DNA from: Bubalus kerabau
Taxonomy: Eukaryota > Chordata > Mammalia > Artiodactyla > Bovidae
Assembly: GCF_029407905.1 (NCBI RefSeq)
Contig: NC_073627.1
Coordinates: 124,447,697 to 124,511,696 of the forward strand
DNA length: 64,000 nt
Direction: 5' to 3'
Shown: piece by piece, positions 10,718 through 21,189 of the stretch
Position numbering within the stretch: the stretch's first letter is position 1
How the letters are laid out: each line of letters starts with the position of its first letter
Position numbers and translations under genes: made by a program
The notes under the pieces: generated by a model
Told to the model about the DNA's origin: nothing
Seen by the model: only the letters and a program-made list of their open reading frames with translations
Database searches by the model: none

Positions 10718-10846
10718 ATTTATTTATTTTTCTTTTTGTCTGCACCAAGTGGCTTGTGGGATCTTAGTTTCCTGAGCAGGATTCAAACCCAGCCCTCCTG
10801 TAGTGGAAACATGGGGTCCTAACCACTGGACCACAAGGGAATCTCC
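10718..10846 (-). mobile_element. CHR-type SINE fragment
   Basis: The plus-strand sequence runs GTGGCTTGTGGGATCTTAGT, then AGGATTCAAACCC (box-B-like in reverse), then CCTAACCACTGGACCACAAG and GGAATCTCC, the reverse complement of a CHR SINE. It is diverged, with no confident TSD. Confidence 0.75.
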
Positions 10847-10849
10847 ATG

Positions 10850-11095
10850 TAGTCATATTTATTTTGATGTTTATATTGTCACATTTAGACAGTGGGAGCC
10901 CCTTCAAACTGGCTTCTGGATCCTTTTGACATATCTCTACCATTCTTTGAACATTTTCTTACTTTATCATGCAACATGTATCAGGAGCATCTTGTATTTT
11001 CTGGCAACCAATCCTAGAATCATCCATTTTTCCAAAATGCCCTGGTTTAATTTGCTGGAGTATGGTATTTAGAAGCCATTATGTAAGATCTCAAC
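10850..11095 (-). mobile_element. Ancient L1M-type fragment
   Basis: The order CTTCTGGATCCTTTTGACAT, GGAGCATCTTGTATTTTCTG, CCTAGAATCATCCATTT and CCAAAATGCCCTGG, GGTATTTAGAAGCCA matches what I recall of old mammalian L1M sequence read in antisense. The assignment rests on recall only. Confidence 0.5.
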
Positions 11096-11140
11096 TGACA
11101 TCCTTTTGAAACTTACTACTACTCTTCTGTGGTTTTGATG

Positions 11141-11340
11141 GACTTCCCTTGTAGCTCAGACGGTAAAGCGTCTGCCTACAATGCGGGAGACCTGGGTTCA
11201 ATCCCTGGGTCAGGAAGATCCCCTGGAGAAGGAAACGGCAACCTACTCCAGTATTCATGCCTGGAAAATCCCATGGACCAAGGAGCCTGGTGGGCTACAA
11301 TCCATGGGGTCACAAAGAGTCAGACATGACTGAACGACTT
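11141..11340 (+). mobile_element. Bov-tA SINE
   Basis: A tRNA-like head, GACTTCCCTTGTAGCTCAGA, has box-B-like GGGTTCAATCCC at 11194-11205. It is fused to a Bov-A monomer (GGAGAAGGAAACGGCAACCT to AGACATGACTGAACGACTT). This is the standard Bov-tA architecture of a Pol III tRNA-derived head plus a BovB-related tail. Short open frames in it are not coding. Confidence 0.93.
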
Positions 11341-11416
11341 CTGTGTGTATGTAAGTTCTCAGTGTGGTAAGTGTGTTCATTGCTGTTGGGGTGTTGCTGT
11401 TTCCATGTCTTTTCAA

Positions 11417-11500
11417 TGGACAGGGAGGCCTGGCATGCTGCGATTCATGGGGTCACAAAGAGTCGGACACAACTGAGCGACTGATCTGATCTGATCTGAT
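11417..11500 (+). mobile_element. BovB 3' terminus with (CTGAT)n tail
   Basis: Only the last 65 or so bases of BovB are present (GACAGGGAGGCCTGGCATGC through CAACTGAGCGA), followed by four CTGAT units (11481-11500) and then an AT-rich tract. It is an extremely 5'-truncated insertion. Confidence 0.88.
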
Positions 11501-11935
11501 ATATATAACATGTATAATATATAATGTGCATATAATATGCATCTATTTTTTGGTATCTATATACAAGATAAAACTATGAGTTCACACTAATACCTCCAAT
11601 TCCAGTTAAATGCCCAACTCTGTAGAATTCATTTTAGTTTTCTTCCTTCCCACTCTCTGTAACTTCCTTCTCTAGTAGTGAGAAATCTGTCTCCCATTAT
11701 TCTTAATATAGGAAACACTTGCAGTGTTTGGTAGACCAGTATTAATTCTTCCTCTCTTAACTTGGTGTGTACATAGGACAGTAATCATATGGCATGAAAA
11801 CATGGACAGTAGAGCTTTGTTTGATAGTTTACCTGCACTTGATAGTTTAATCTTTGAAAGTATCAAATGGAGTAGAATCTTTAATTTTACGTTTGTAGGT
11901 ATTTATACTGTGTTATCATTGTCAAGAGAAGCAAA
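11501..11935. other. Unassigned sequence
   Basis: A short AT-rich tract (ATATATAACATG...) follows the BovB tail, then about 400 bp that I do not recognise. No convincing frame or element is visible. Confidence 0.6.
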
Positions 11936-12345
11936 ATCAGTTAACATGAGTAGCAGAGGAGGGGGTGAATGCATCTTCACTTACACTGGTTTTACCACTT
12001 AAAATATTCAATCTCCCAGTGGCATGTATGGTACAGTAGGAGATTATAAGCTCAACTGGTTTACATAAATACAATCTATAATTTATAGTCCATGCTGCTG
12101 CTGCTGCTGCTAAGTCGTTTCAGTCGTGTCCGACTCTGTGCAACCTCATAGACGGCAGCCCATCAGGCTCCACCGTCCCTGGGATTCTCCAGGCAAGAAC
12201 ACTGGAGTGGGTTGCCATTTCCTTCTCCAATGCATGAAAGTGAAAAGTGAAAGTGAAGTTGCTCAGTCGTGTCCGACTCTTAGCGACCCCATGGACTGCG
12301 GCCCACCAGGCTCCTCCATCCATGGGATTTTCCAGGCAAGAGTGC
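11936..12345 (+). repeat. Inverted duplication, copy 1 (partner 41436-41846)
   Basis: From ATCAG (11936) through the flank TAGCAGAGGAGGGGGTGAAT, the AT-rich ATTTATAGTCCATG and into the Bov-A2, this stretch is the reverse complement of 41846-41436. In the roughly 155-bp non-SINE part I count two differences, one at 12064 and one near the boundary at 11942. Within the SINE both copies share unusual variants (CCATCAGGCTCCACCGTCCC). This is far closer than two independent Bov-A2 copies would be. Confidence 0.9.
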
Positions 12346-12371
12346 TGGAGTGGGGTGCCATTGCCTTCTCC
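12095..12371 (-). mobile_element. Bov-A2 SINE, full length
   Basis: On the minus strand it starts GGAGAAGGCAATGGCACCCC and ends in (CAG)n. Two Bov-A monomers are joined by the CACTTTCATGCATTGGAGAA linker. I could not find a TSD directly abutting it, which is unusual given its good condition and is relevant to the inverted duplication that includes it. Confidence 0.93.
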
Positions 12372-12384
12372 CCTTACCTCCCTA

Positions 12385-12660
12385 GCGCTTATTTATTTTA
12401 TAATTGAAAGTTTGTGTCTTTTGACCGCTTTTATCCAATTCCACCTCCTTCCACTTCTGCCTCTGTTAACCATAAAATCTGATCTCTTTTTCTAAGTTTG
12501 TTTGTTTTTGAAGTATATTCGATCTGTAACACTATGTAAGTTCCTAGTATACAACATAGTGTTTTGACATTTTTGTGTGTTACAAAATGATCACCACTAT
12601 TTCTGTGAGTAGCAACATCCTTTGTTAAGTTTCTGAGGTCATAAACTTTGCAGTTAGTTA
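12385..12660 (-). mobile_element. Ancient L1M-type 3' region, antisense
   Basis: The phrases TTTTGACCGCTTTTATCCAA, AACCATAAAATCTGATCTCT, AACACTATGTAAGTTCCTAG and TACAAAATGATCACCAC resemble old L1M 3' sequence in antisense. It is diverged and assigned by recall. Confidence 0.5.
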
Positions 12661-12749
12661 ACTTTTTCTTCTTCTCATACCCATAATTGGTCCATCATTA
12701 AATCTTTTATAGTATATCCAGAATCTAATGTTCCTTACCTGCTTCTTAC

Positions 12750-13320
12750 TACTCAATCTTAGTGATTCAAGCTACCATTATGTCTTGCCTACATTCTTTT
12801 GATAGCCTCTGAATTGTCTTTTTGCTTCTATGCTTGCTACATCTATTCTGCTTGAAGCCAGACTGATATTTAAAAACAAATAACCATTTTACCTCTCTGC
12901 TCAAAACTTCCAAGAGCTTCTCTTTTTAACTCAGAAAAAAGCCCTAAGGCCTCTGCATATCTTACATTTGATCTAAGTTTTTCTACTTCCTTGGCTTCGT
13001 CGCCAACATTCTTTGCTTTACGTGTTCTGTTCTAGCCATACTACTGGCCTTCTTGTTGTTTTTTGAACATGCTGAATGTTTGCCTACCTCACGGCCTTTG
13101 CAGTTATTATTCTCTCAGGCTGGAATGCTCTTTACTCTGATATTTTCTTGGCTTAAATGCTTCAGTTTTTTCAGACATCTTGCTCAAATATTAATATCAC
13201 CTTATCAGAAAAAGCTTTCCTGACTTCCCTTAGTAAAATAAACCTGCCTCGTCATGGTCCTCCTCCCCTTTTCCTATTTAATTTTTGCCATAGCATTTGT
13301 CACCGTCTGACATATTTTAT
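12750..13320 (+). mobile_element. L2 LINE, part 1
   Basis: The order of phrases follows L2: TCTCTGCTCAAAACTTCCAA, AAAGCCCTAAGGCC, TACTGGCCTTCTTG, CTCACGGCCTTTGCAG, GGCTGGAATGCTCTTT, CAGAAAAAGCTTTCCTGACT and GCCATAGCATTTGTCACCGT. Recognisable L2 3' sequence (ACTAGACTATAAAATCCATG...) resumes at about 15213, so one L2 was split by the later BovB and Bov-A2 insertions. Confidence 0.8.
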
Positions 13321-14836
13321 TGTGAAGTCAAGTGGGCCTTAGAAAGCATTACTACAAACAAAGCTAGTGGAGGTGATGGAATTCCAGTTGAGCTATTTCA
13401 AATCCTGAAAGATGAGGCTGTCAAAGTGCTGCACTCAATATGCCAGCAAATTTGGAAAACTCATCAGTGGCCACAGGCCTGGAAAAGGCCAGTTTTCATT
13501 CCAATCCCAAAGAAAGGCAATGCCAAAGAATGCTCAAACTACCACACAATTGCACTCATCTCACACGCTAGTAATAGTAAAGTAATGCTCAAAATTCTCC
13601 AAGCCAGGCTTTAGCAATCCATGAACCGTGAACTTCCAGATGTTCAAGCTGGTTTTAGAAAAGGCAGAGGAACCAGAGATCAAATTGCCAACATCCGCTG
13701 GATCATCGAAAGAGCAAGAGAGTTCCAGAAAAACATCTATTTCTGCTTTATTGACTATGCCAAATCCTTTGACTGTGTGGATCATAATAAACTGTGGAAA
13801 ATTCTGAAAGAGATGGGAATACCAGACACCTGACCTACCTCTTGAGAAACCTATAAGCAGGTCAGGAAGCAACAGTTAGAACTGGACATGGAACAACAGA
13901 TTGGTTCCAAATAGGAAAAGGAGTACGTCAAGGCTGTATATTGTCACCCTGCTTATTTAGCTTACATGCAGAGTAAGTACATCATGAGAAACGTTGGGCT
14001 GGAAGAAGCACAAGCTGGAATCAAAATTGCTGGGAGAAACATAAATAACTTCAGATATGCAGACGACACCACCCTTAGAGTAGAAAGTGAAGAGGAACTC
14101 AAAAGCCTCTTGATGAAAGTGAAAGTGGAGAGTGAAAAAGTTGGCTTAAACCTCAACATTCAGAAAACTAAGATCATGGCATCTGGTCCCATCACTTCAT
14201 GGGAAATAGATGGGGAAACAGTGGAAACAGTGTCAGACTTTATTTTTTGGGGCTCCAAAATCACTGCAGATAGTGATTGCAGCCATGAAATTAAAAGATG
14301 CTTACTCCTTGGAAGGAAAGTTATGATCAACCTAGATAACATATTCAAAAGCAGAGACATTACTTTGTCAACAAAGGTCCGTCTAGTCCAGGCTATGGTT
14401 TTTCCGGTGGTCATGTATGGATGTGAGAGTTGGACTGTGAAAGAAAGCTGAGTGACAAAGAATTGATGCTTTTGAACTGTGGTGTTGGAGAAGACTCTTG
14501 AGAGTCCCTTGGACTGCAAGGAGATCCAACCAGTCCATTCTAAAGGAGTTCAGTCCTGGGTGTTCTTTGGAAGGACTGATGCTGAAGCTGAAACTCCAAT
14601 ACTTTGGCCACCTCATGCGAAGTGTTGACTCATTGGAGGAGACTCTGATGCTGGGGGCATTTGGGGGCAGGAGGAGAAGGGGATGACAGAGGATGAGGTG
14701 GCTGGATGGCATCACTGAGTTGATGGACATGAGTTTGAGTGAACTCCAGAAGTTGGTGATGGACGGGGGGCCCGGCATGCTGCAGTTCTTGGGGTCGCAA
14801 AGAGTTGAAAATGACTGAGCGACTGAACTGAACGGA
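13321..14836 (+). mobile_element. BovB (RTE) LINE, 5'-truncated, with 11-bp TSD
   Basis: It covers the RT and C-terminal part of BovB down to GACTGAACTGAACGG. A perfect TSD, ACATATTTTAT, lies at 13310-13320 and 14837-14847, inside an L2. BovB encodes an APE-type endonuclease and RT in one frame. Here the endonuclease is missing and the frame is broken at about 13615, 13832 and 14451. BovB is the presumed horizontally acquired LINE of ruminants and squamates (established for the family, not shown here). Confidence 0.95.
13324..14451 (+). pseudogene. BovB reverse-transcriptase remnant
   Basis: There are three open pieces. The first, 13297-13614, carries ASGGDGIPVELFQILKD and FIPIPKKGNAKECSNY. 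The second, 13621-13833, carries motif A, CFIDYAKSFDCVDH. The third, 13966-14451, carries the catalytic box YADD at its residues 31-34 and then KVGLNLNIQKTKIMASGP. The catalytic residues remain, but a TAG before 13621, a shift at about 13830 and a frame break near 14445 destroy it. Confidence 0.9.
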
Positions 14837-14922
14837 ACATATTTTATATATAGTTAACATTTTATTTTATATACAATCTACCTGTATAAATTACATTTTA
14901 AATATTTAGTATAATTTATGTT
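14837..14922 (+). mobile_element. L2 LINE, part 2 (between insertions)
   Basis: This AT-rich stretch (with ATTTTATATACAATCTACCT) lies between the BovB TSD and the Bov-A2. By position it should be the same L2, as the 3' end resumes downstream. The sequence itself is too AT-rich to prove it. Confidence 0.45.
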
Positions 14923-15191
14923 GGAGAAGGCAATGGCACCCCACTCCAGTACTCTTGCCTGGAAAATCCCATGGACGGAGGAGCCTGGTAGGCTGCAGTC
15001 CATGGGGTCACTAAGAGTCAGACACGACTGAGCGACTTCGCTTTCACTTTTCACTTTCATTCATTGGAGAAGGAAATGGCAACCCACTCCAGTGTTACTG
15101 CCTGGAGAATCCCAGGGATGAGGGAGCCTGGTGGGCTGCCGTCTATGGGGTCACACAGAGTCGGACACGACTGAAGTGACTTAGCATAGCA
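14923..15191 (+). mobile_element. Bov-A2 SINE, full length
   Basis: It starts GGAGAAGGCAATGGCACCCC and ends GACTTAGCATAGCAT. Both monomers and the CACTTTTCACTTTCATTCAT linker are present. The tail is short and not CAG-rich. I see no convincing TSD. Confidence 0.93.
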
Positions 15192-15199
15192 TATGGTGA

Positions 15200-15325
15200 C
15201 TTAGAGCCCCCACTAGACTATAAAATCCATGAAATCAGGGACTTTGATTTTTTTATTATGTGTCTTCAGTGTTTTTAACGGTTCTTTAAATATAATTGGC
15301 GTTTCATTAATATCTGTGGGTTAAG
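15200..15325 (+). mobile_element. L2 LINE, part 3 (3' end)
   Basis: CCCACTAGACTATAAAATCC then CATGAAATCAGGGACTTTG is the typical L2 3' end (usually ACTAGACTGTGAGCTCC...GGCAGGGACT). It is followed by a decayed TTTCATTAATATCTGTGGG, which corresponds to the terminal TGAATGAATGA region. Confidence 0.7.
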
Positions 15326-15890
15326 TAAATAAGTAAATTTACTATATTAGAGAAAGAATTTACTTTGTTCAGATTCTAGTAGTGCCGGTCAGGTTAAGAC
15401 ATTTCCTGACACTTCTCTCTTTGCCTAGTTACATCCCTGTTTGAAACAGAAGTGATTCCGTGTGTAGAAATGGGAGTTGTTGGATGGGTTAAAAAAATGT
15501 AGGGGAGGAAATAGGGAAAAAGAAGACTATACCCTCTCTTCCATTTTAAGTCTCCCAGCCTGAAGCTACTACACATTTACAAAGGGAAGAAGTTTTAACT
15601 TTAAATGAAGTTGGTGTTTTGATTAATAAACTGGACTGAGGTAGATTATTCTTGGTACTATAGGTATCCTAAAAGAAGATTGTCTAAGAAAATTATGGGA
15701 CTTCCCTTGCCCAACATTTTCTCAGAGGAGAAGAGAAAAAAATGAATCTGTAGATTGGTTAGAAATGACCTAGTGTAAGGGGAATGAATGAATGCAATTG
15801 TTTGTTTGTTTTTTGGTCTGCATCCTATGGAGTTCTGCTCCATCAACACAAGTTACCTTTCTATTATGCTCTTTAACACGATGGTTAGTA
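15326..15890. other. Unassigned sequence
   Basis: This is about 565 bp without an element or reading frame I can support. A minus-strand open frame at 15394-15576 (60 codons) has no recognisable motif. Confidence 0.5.
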
Positions 15891-15956
15891 ACCTGTTATT
15901 TACATATCTGTCTCCCTTACTAGACTATGAGTGCAAGAAGATAGGGCCAGTGTTTT
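15891..15956 (+). mobile_element. L2 3' end, left part, split by L1
   Basis: CTCCCTTACTAGACTATGAG then TGCAAGAAGATAGGGCCAGT is L2 3' sequence. It stops at the L1 insertion and continues at 16670 with the duplicated target site. Confidence 0.7.
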
Positions 15957-16669
15957 GGTTTTTTTTTAATTAACTTATTTATTTTAATTGGAGGCTAATT
16001 ACTTTACAATATTGTAGTGGTTTTTGCCAAACATCGACATGAATCAGCCTCGGGCGCAGATGTATTCCGCATGCAGAACCCCCGTCCCACCTCCCTCCCC
16101 ATCCCAGTAAACCAGCTCTGAGCACCCTGTCTCATGCATCAAACCTGGACTGGGGATCTGCTTCACATGTGATAATATACACATTTCAGTGTTACCCTCT
16201 CAAATCATCCCATCCTCCCTTCTCCCACAGAATCCAAAAGACTGTTCTTTACATCTGTGTCTCTTTTGCTGTCTTGCATATAGGGCCATCATTACCAAAT
16301 TTCTAAATTCCATATATGCATTAGTATACTGTATTGGTGTTTTTCTTTCTGACTTACTTCACTCTGTATAATAGGCTCCAGTTTCATCCACCTCATTAGA
16401 ACTGATTCAAATGCATTCTTTTTAATGGCTGAATAATATCCCATTGTGTATATGTACCACAGCTTTCTTATCTATTCATCTGCCGATGGACATCTAGGTT
16501 GCTTCCATGTCCTGGCTATTGTAAACAGTGCTGCAATGAACATTGGAGTACACGTGTCTCTTTCAATTCTGGTTTCCTCAGTGTGTATGCCCAGCAGTGG
16601 GATTGCTGGGTCGGATGGCAGTTCTATTCCCAGTTTTTTAAGGGATCTCCACACTGTTCTCCATAGTGT
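15957..16669 (-). mobile_element. L1_BT, 5'-truncated, with 13-bp TSD
   Basis: Its T-rich left end (antisense poly-A) precedes TTTATTTTAATTGGAGGCTA and the L1_BT 3' UTR. ORF2 C-terminal codons follow: minus strand, 16472-16654, motifs DPAIPLLGIHTEETR and TWKQPRCPSADE. The TSD GGGCCAGTGTTTT is at 15944-15956 and 16670-16682. The copy is about 0.7 kb and inactive. Confidence 0.95.
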
Positions 16670-16756
16670 GGGCCAGTGTTTTATTAAGCTTGTTTATCTA
16701 AGACCTGCCATGGTTCCTGAAACATAGCAACCATTTAGTGTTTGTTGAATAGCAAC
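16670..16756 (+). mobile_element. L2 3' end, right part
   Basis: After the duplicated GGGCCAGTGTTTT, the phrases ACCTGCCATGGTTCCTGAAA, CATAGCAACCATTTAGTGTT and TGTTGAATAG match the L2 terminus (CCTGGCACATAGTAGG...TGTTGAATGA). Confidence 0.7.
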
Positions 16757-17850
16757 CCCCTCCACCAACCTCTCTTGCTGTTCACCTTGATTGAAAAGTT
16801 ACCATACCAAACTACCTTGATTGCAAAATATTGCAAGCAAGGTTGAAATATTTTATGATATAAAAGAGGCTTATTGCTTCGCTATTTAAAGAGATTATAT
16901 TCTATTCCAAGGTTTAGATCCATTTACCACAATGAAAATTTAACACCACTCCATTCTGCACTCTATGGGAAAACACTTTACTTTGGATGTATCACAGGTT
17001 TACCTTTATTCTTTCTTTCTTGCTCAAGCTCTCAGCCACCTAATCTGTCTCCCCTGTTGCAGCAGGGTATGAATGTGGCTTTTTATAGAACCCAGTGTTG
17101 GAATAAATGCTGAAAATAATCTTCTTTTCTCTACATCTGGTATTGCTGTGATTCCTTTTAAAGGCAGAGCTTGAATCCTTATTATTTAAAAGTTTGAAAG
17201 TCGATCTCTGTATTCTTATGGAAATTGCAAAGAAAAGGACAATGTTTTGAAAGACTGTGGAGCGAATGTTTTAGTAGAAAAATTACAGCATCGTTGTCAC
17301 TATGATCCAGAGGTGAAAAGTTATAAAACATTCAGCTCAAAGAGATGGCACATGAATTTAATAATTTTCATGTGGATAATCATTTACCAAACAAACTGTA
17401 GCCATGACTTAATCCCTCCTAGAAAGACAGGAGTGTATCTTCAAACAAACTGCCTAAGCTGTTTGTTCACAGTTTGCTTTTTGATTCAGCAAGATGGATT
17501 ATGAGGGGTAACAACCAGAGCTGTGACAGCTTTGGCTAAATCCCACCTGGCGTTCAATCCCTTTCTCCTTTAAAAAACTCCAAATTCATATTCTACAAAA
17601 GGCTTAATCAAAGTCATTGGAGGAGTGCCTTGGCTTAAGGTTAGTGGTAGTGGGGATGGGGTGGGGACTGACATTGGGGGGAGGGATTTAACATGCCAAT
17701 TAAAAATCAATTGTTATTGAAAAAGTCTGGTTGTTTTATTTACATAGTGAAAGCAACCCAAGTATGAATCCAAATTGAAAAATGCAGTGCTTGGCTGACT
17801 ATAAAGTGAAGTAAAAACATTTAAGTCCTATCCCATTGCTTTTAGTGAGT
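16757..17850. other. Repeat-poor sequence, 1.1 kb
   Basis: I recognise no interspersed repeat here. Composition is mixed (for example CTGTGACAGCTTTGGCTAAA at about 17520). Small open frames at 16874-17113 and 17247-17504 have no motif and no splice or start context I can defend. It is a candidate unique or conserved non-coding stretch. Confidence 0.45.
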
Positions 17851-18055
17851 CTTTCTTGGTCAGTGACTCAGACAATAAAGACTCTGCCTGCAATGCAGGA
17901 GACCTGGGTACAATCCCTGGGTTGGGAAGATCCCCTGGAGAAGGGAATGTCTATCCACTCCAGTATTCTTGCCTAGAAAATTCCATGGATAGAGGAGCCT
18001 GGCAGGCTACAGTTCATGGGGTCACAAAGAGTCAAGCACAGCTGAGTGACTAACA
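17851..18055 (+). mobile_element. Bov-tA SINE
   Basis: The head CTTTCTTGGTCAGTGACTCA is followed by CTGCAATGCAGGAGACCTGG and the Bov-A part ending GCTGAGTGACTAAC. It is diverged in the head. Confidence 0.92.
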
Positions 18056-18880
18056 CTGTTTTTCCAGCCCAGTGAACCTTCTCAGGACACAATGGGGCTG
18101 CCATTTTCCTGGCCTCTAGGCACTGTTTCTTCCATAGCACTCATCCACAATCATATTATATGTATAATACACATGTGAAACCTCCTCTATCATGTTTATC
18201 AGCCTGTCTCCTTTCTACTATAGTTACTCTCACTTTCATTTCCCTCATTCTGGCTAAAAGTCTTAGCAGGGATGGAAAGAAAAATTATGGTAGTCTTTCA
18301 CTGCATATGAGATTTCCTGACAGAGGAGTTGCAAAATATTGGACTGAATGACTATTTCTTTTTTCAGTTTAGAATGCCACGTTAGATTTCTCACAGTTCT
18401 TTAGTTCTTTGATTAGAATAGACAAGTTACTGTTAATTATCTATAGTTAGGCAATACCTACTTTGAGATACCAACATATTGATCATTCTTCATTACTCAT
18501 GAAGTGGGGAGCAGATAATTTGCCATTAATAATTAAAATGCTGACATTTAAGAATAAATTTACTTTTAAAGTGGGAACTAAATCAAAACTATCCTTATTT
18601 AAAACAAGCTTTTCTTTACTTGCATTGACGCAGCAGAAGAAAGTGTATAGTTAGCTTAAAGAATTGTTGACAGTGTCTGTGGGAGTACAACATTCCTGGG
18701 AGGACAAAATGTTAGGGAACACCAATCTTGGTTTCATAAGCCCTACAAAGTAGAAGAAATAGATGGCAAATTAGATTGCCTTATACTCTTTCATTCCTTG
18801 TCATTATTCCTTGTATGGGAAAGTAATTTTGTACCTGACGCTACCTTCCTAAGTCATCTTTGAGACTTGGTTTCTAACGT
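18056..18880. other. Unassigned AT-rich sequence
   Basis: I see no recognised repeat and no plausible coding frame in about 820 bp. Confidence 0.5.
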
Positions 18881-19093
18881 GTGTGCTGTGCTGTGCTAAG
18901 TTGCTTCAGTCCAACTCTTTGCGACCCTGTGGGTGGGCTCCTCTGTCCATGGAATTCTCCAGGAAAGAATACTGGAGTGGGTTGCCATGCCCTCCTCCAG
19001 GGGATCTTTCCAACCAGGGATTGAACCCATGTCTCTTAGGTCTCCTGCATTAGCAAGGAAGTTCTTTACCACTAGAGCCACCTGGGAAGCCCC
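18881..19093 (-). mobile_element. Bov-tA SINE
   Basis: It is the reverse complement of a tRNA head (GGGGCTTCCCAGGTGGCTCT) plus a Bov-A part. Its tail reads GTGTGCTGTGCTGTGC on the plus strand. The TSD is TTCTAACGT (18872-18880) and TTCTAATGT (19094-19102), with one mismatch. Confidence 0.93.
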
Positions 19094-19562
19094 TTCTAAT
19101 GTATAACTACATAGAATACATTGATTGCATATACTAACAAGAAAGGAAAATGATTACTTCAAAACCTTAAGTCCAATCTTGCTTTGAGAATGATCTTTGG
19201 ATTTCAATTACTATATCAAACTTTATACCTGAATTGTTATTTAGCACCAATGTTATTTACATCTAACTTCCTCTTCCTTTATCTGCATAATTACTATGAA
19301 AGTGCTAAGGAGGAGCACAGGGGCATAAGTGTTGTCAACCTATGGGAAAAGAAAATAAATTTAAAAAATTTGATGTTTGGTCTTTGACCATTTAAGAGTG
19401 GCAGTTCTGTTAAAACATTGATGTGTGCATATGGTGTCATCTCTTCAGAGTATCCCAGTAGTAACTTGTCTTTGAGACTCAGAGCTAGAAATTTAAGAAA
19501 AGCATGGGTTCAAAGTATGGAATTATGTGTTTTTATTTCAATTTTTGATAGGTTGCCTTTGT
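19094..19562. other. Unassigned sequence
   Basis: This is an AT-rich stretch of about 470 bp without recognisable elements. Confidence 0.5.
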
Positions 19563-19953
19563 GGTTGTTCAGTCACTAAGTTGTGTCTGACTCTTTGTGA
19601 CCTTGTGGACTACAGCATGCCAGGCTTCTCTGTCCTCCACTGTCTCCTGGGGTTTGTGTAATTCATGTCCATTGAGTTGGTGATGCTCTCTAACATCTCA
19701 TCCTCTGCCACCCTCCTCTCCTTTTGCCTTCAATCTTCCCCAGCATCAGGGTCTTTTCTAATGAATTGGTTCTTTACATCAGGTGGTCAAAGTATTGGAG
19801 CTTCAGCTTCAGCAACAGTCCTTCCAATGAATATTCATGGTTGATTTCCTTTAGGATCAACTGATTTGATCTCCTTGAAGTCCAAGGGACTCCTAAGAGT
19901 TCTCCAGCACCATAATTCATAATCTTTAATTTTTCAGCACTCAGCCTTCTTTG
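19563..19953 (-). mobile_element. BovB 3' end fragment, diverged
   Basis: The plus strand shows the reverse of the BovB end: GTTGTTCAGTCACTAAGTTG, ATTGAGTTGGTGATGCTCTC, AACATCTCATCCTCTGCC, CCCCAGCATCAGGGTCTTTT and GAGTTCTCCAGCACCAT. It is older than most BovB copies here, judging by its many substitutions. Confidence 0.9.
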
Positions 19954-21189
19954 CTAGATATTGAGTACAATAAATTTGAAGCTTTTTGGCCTTTGATTAA
20001 ACAGTTTAATTTTTGTATTGTTTTAATATTTTCTGTGGCTTCTGTATTTTTCATGTTTTTTCACCATTATTTCAGATCTTTTGCACCTGTGATGCAAGTA
20101 CAAGTTGTTGACATTATTGCATTTTTATCAATACCTTAGAAATATATTGGAGTCTGGCATAATCTTATTTTAGTATTTTATGTTGGGGTATTTATTAATG
20201 TCAGTTAAAAATCATGGCCTTTATATATGTTTATTTATCTGTAACATACAAATGCACTTGTAAATATATATATTGAAAGCATATTTATTTCTAGTGTGTA
20301 TAAACACATATTGTTTAGTTTATACATATATAGCATTTGTTTTCAGTGTATATGTTCACAGTCACAAATATTTTCCAGTGGCATTTGAAATGAAATTTTA
20401 ATTTTTCATTGTTTTTCTTTTAAATTGATCAGTATAGTTGACTAAGTTTTTATCTTTGCTTTTATCTTTTTGTGTATGAAATGAACATTTTATTTTCTGC
20501 TTTTACCTGGTAACATACTTTTAGGGGAGCTGAGGTTTGGGGATAGGGAAGCAGCAGGGAGTTCCCAGGTTGAAAATGCTAACTCCCTGAAGAAAGAGAA
20601 CTCTGAAGAAATGTTGTGACAGTTTGGCACTAGCAGAGCACAAGCAGGTTTTAACATGCAAATCCTGTTTTGTTGCTCTTATTTTCTTGGTATCCAAACA
20701 AAACCCAGATAATAATTTTCATTCCACCTACAACTGCTCACAATGGGCTCTTACTCAATAAAGAAAATAAATATACTTAAAAAAAATTGTTTTTGAGGAT
20801 CTGAGTTCTATAGAAATAGGCTGAAAACAGGGGGTAGAAAACAAATATTTGTTAAGTGATAAGCCTGTGTCTAACATTAAATTATATGAGTTACCAAAAA
20901 ATACTAATATTTCTTTAAACAATGACCGATAGATAAGATAGATAAGGCACATGTAAGAGTCAGTTAATAAACATAAACATGGCATTGTTTTCTATAGGAT
21001 TGACCTTGTGCAAAATTCCAGGTCATGGACTCTTAAAAATCTCTTAGTAGATAATACTTAGTTACATAAAATTGCACGCATTTTTACAGAGGAAGGGAGT
21101 CTAAGAAACCCTAGAATAAAGAACAATACAGTAATTTTAGCTTGTTCTTTCTTCATTATTTATTCAGAGAAATCCTATATAAGGATATT
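19954..21189. other. Unassigned AT-rich sequence, 1.2 kb
   Basis: The stretch has strings of TATATATA-like words at 20220-20340 and no recognised interspersed element. Small frames at 19951-20139 (plus) and 20755-20985 (minus) are hydrophobic and low-complexity, which is what AT-rich DNA gives by chance. Confidence 0.5.

Noticed and set aside
11141..11205. tRNA gene-like sequences with A and B boxes
   Set aside because: All such heads here (11141, 17851, 31075, 34660, 44339 and others) continue into Bov-A tails, so they are Bov-tA SINEs. None would fold into an independent tRNA with a proper acceptor stem.
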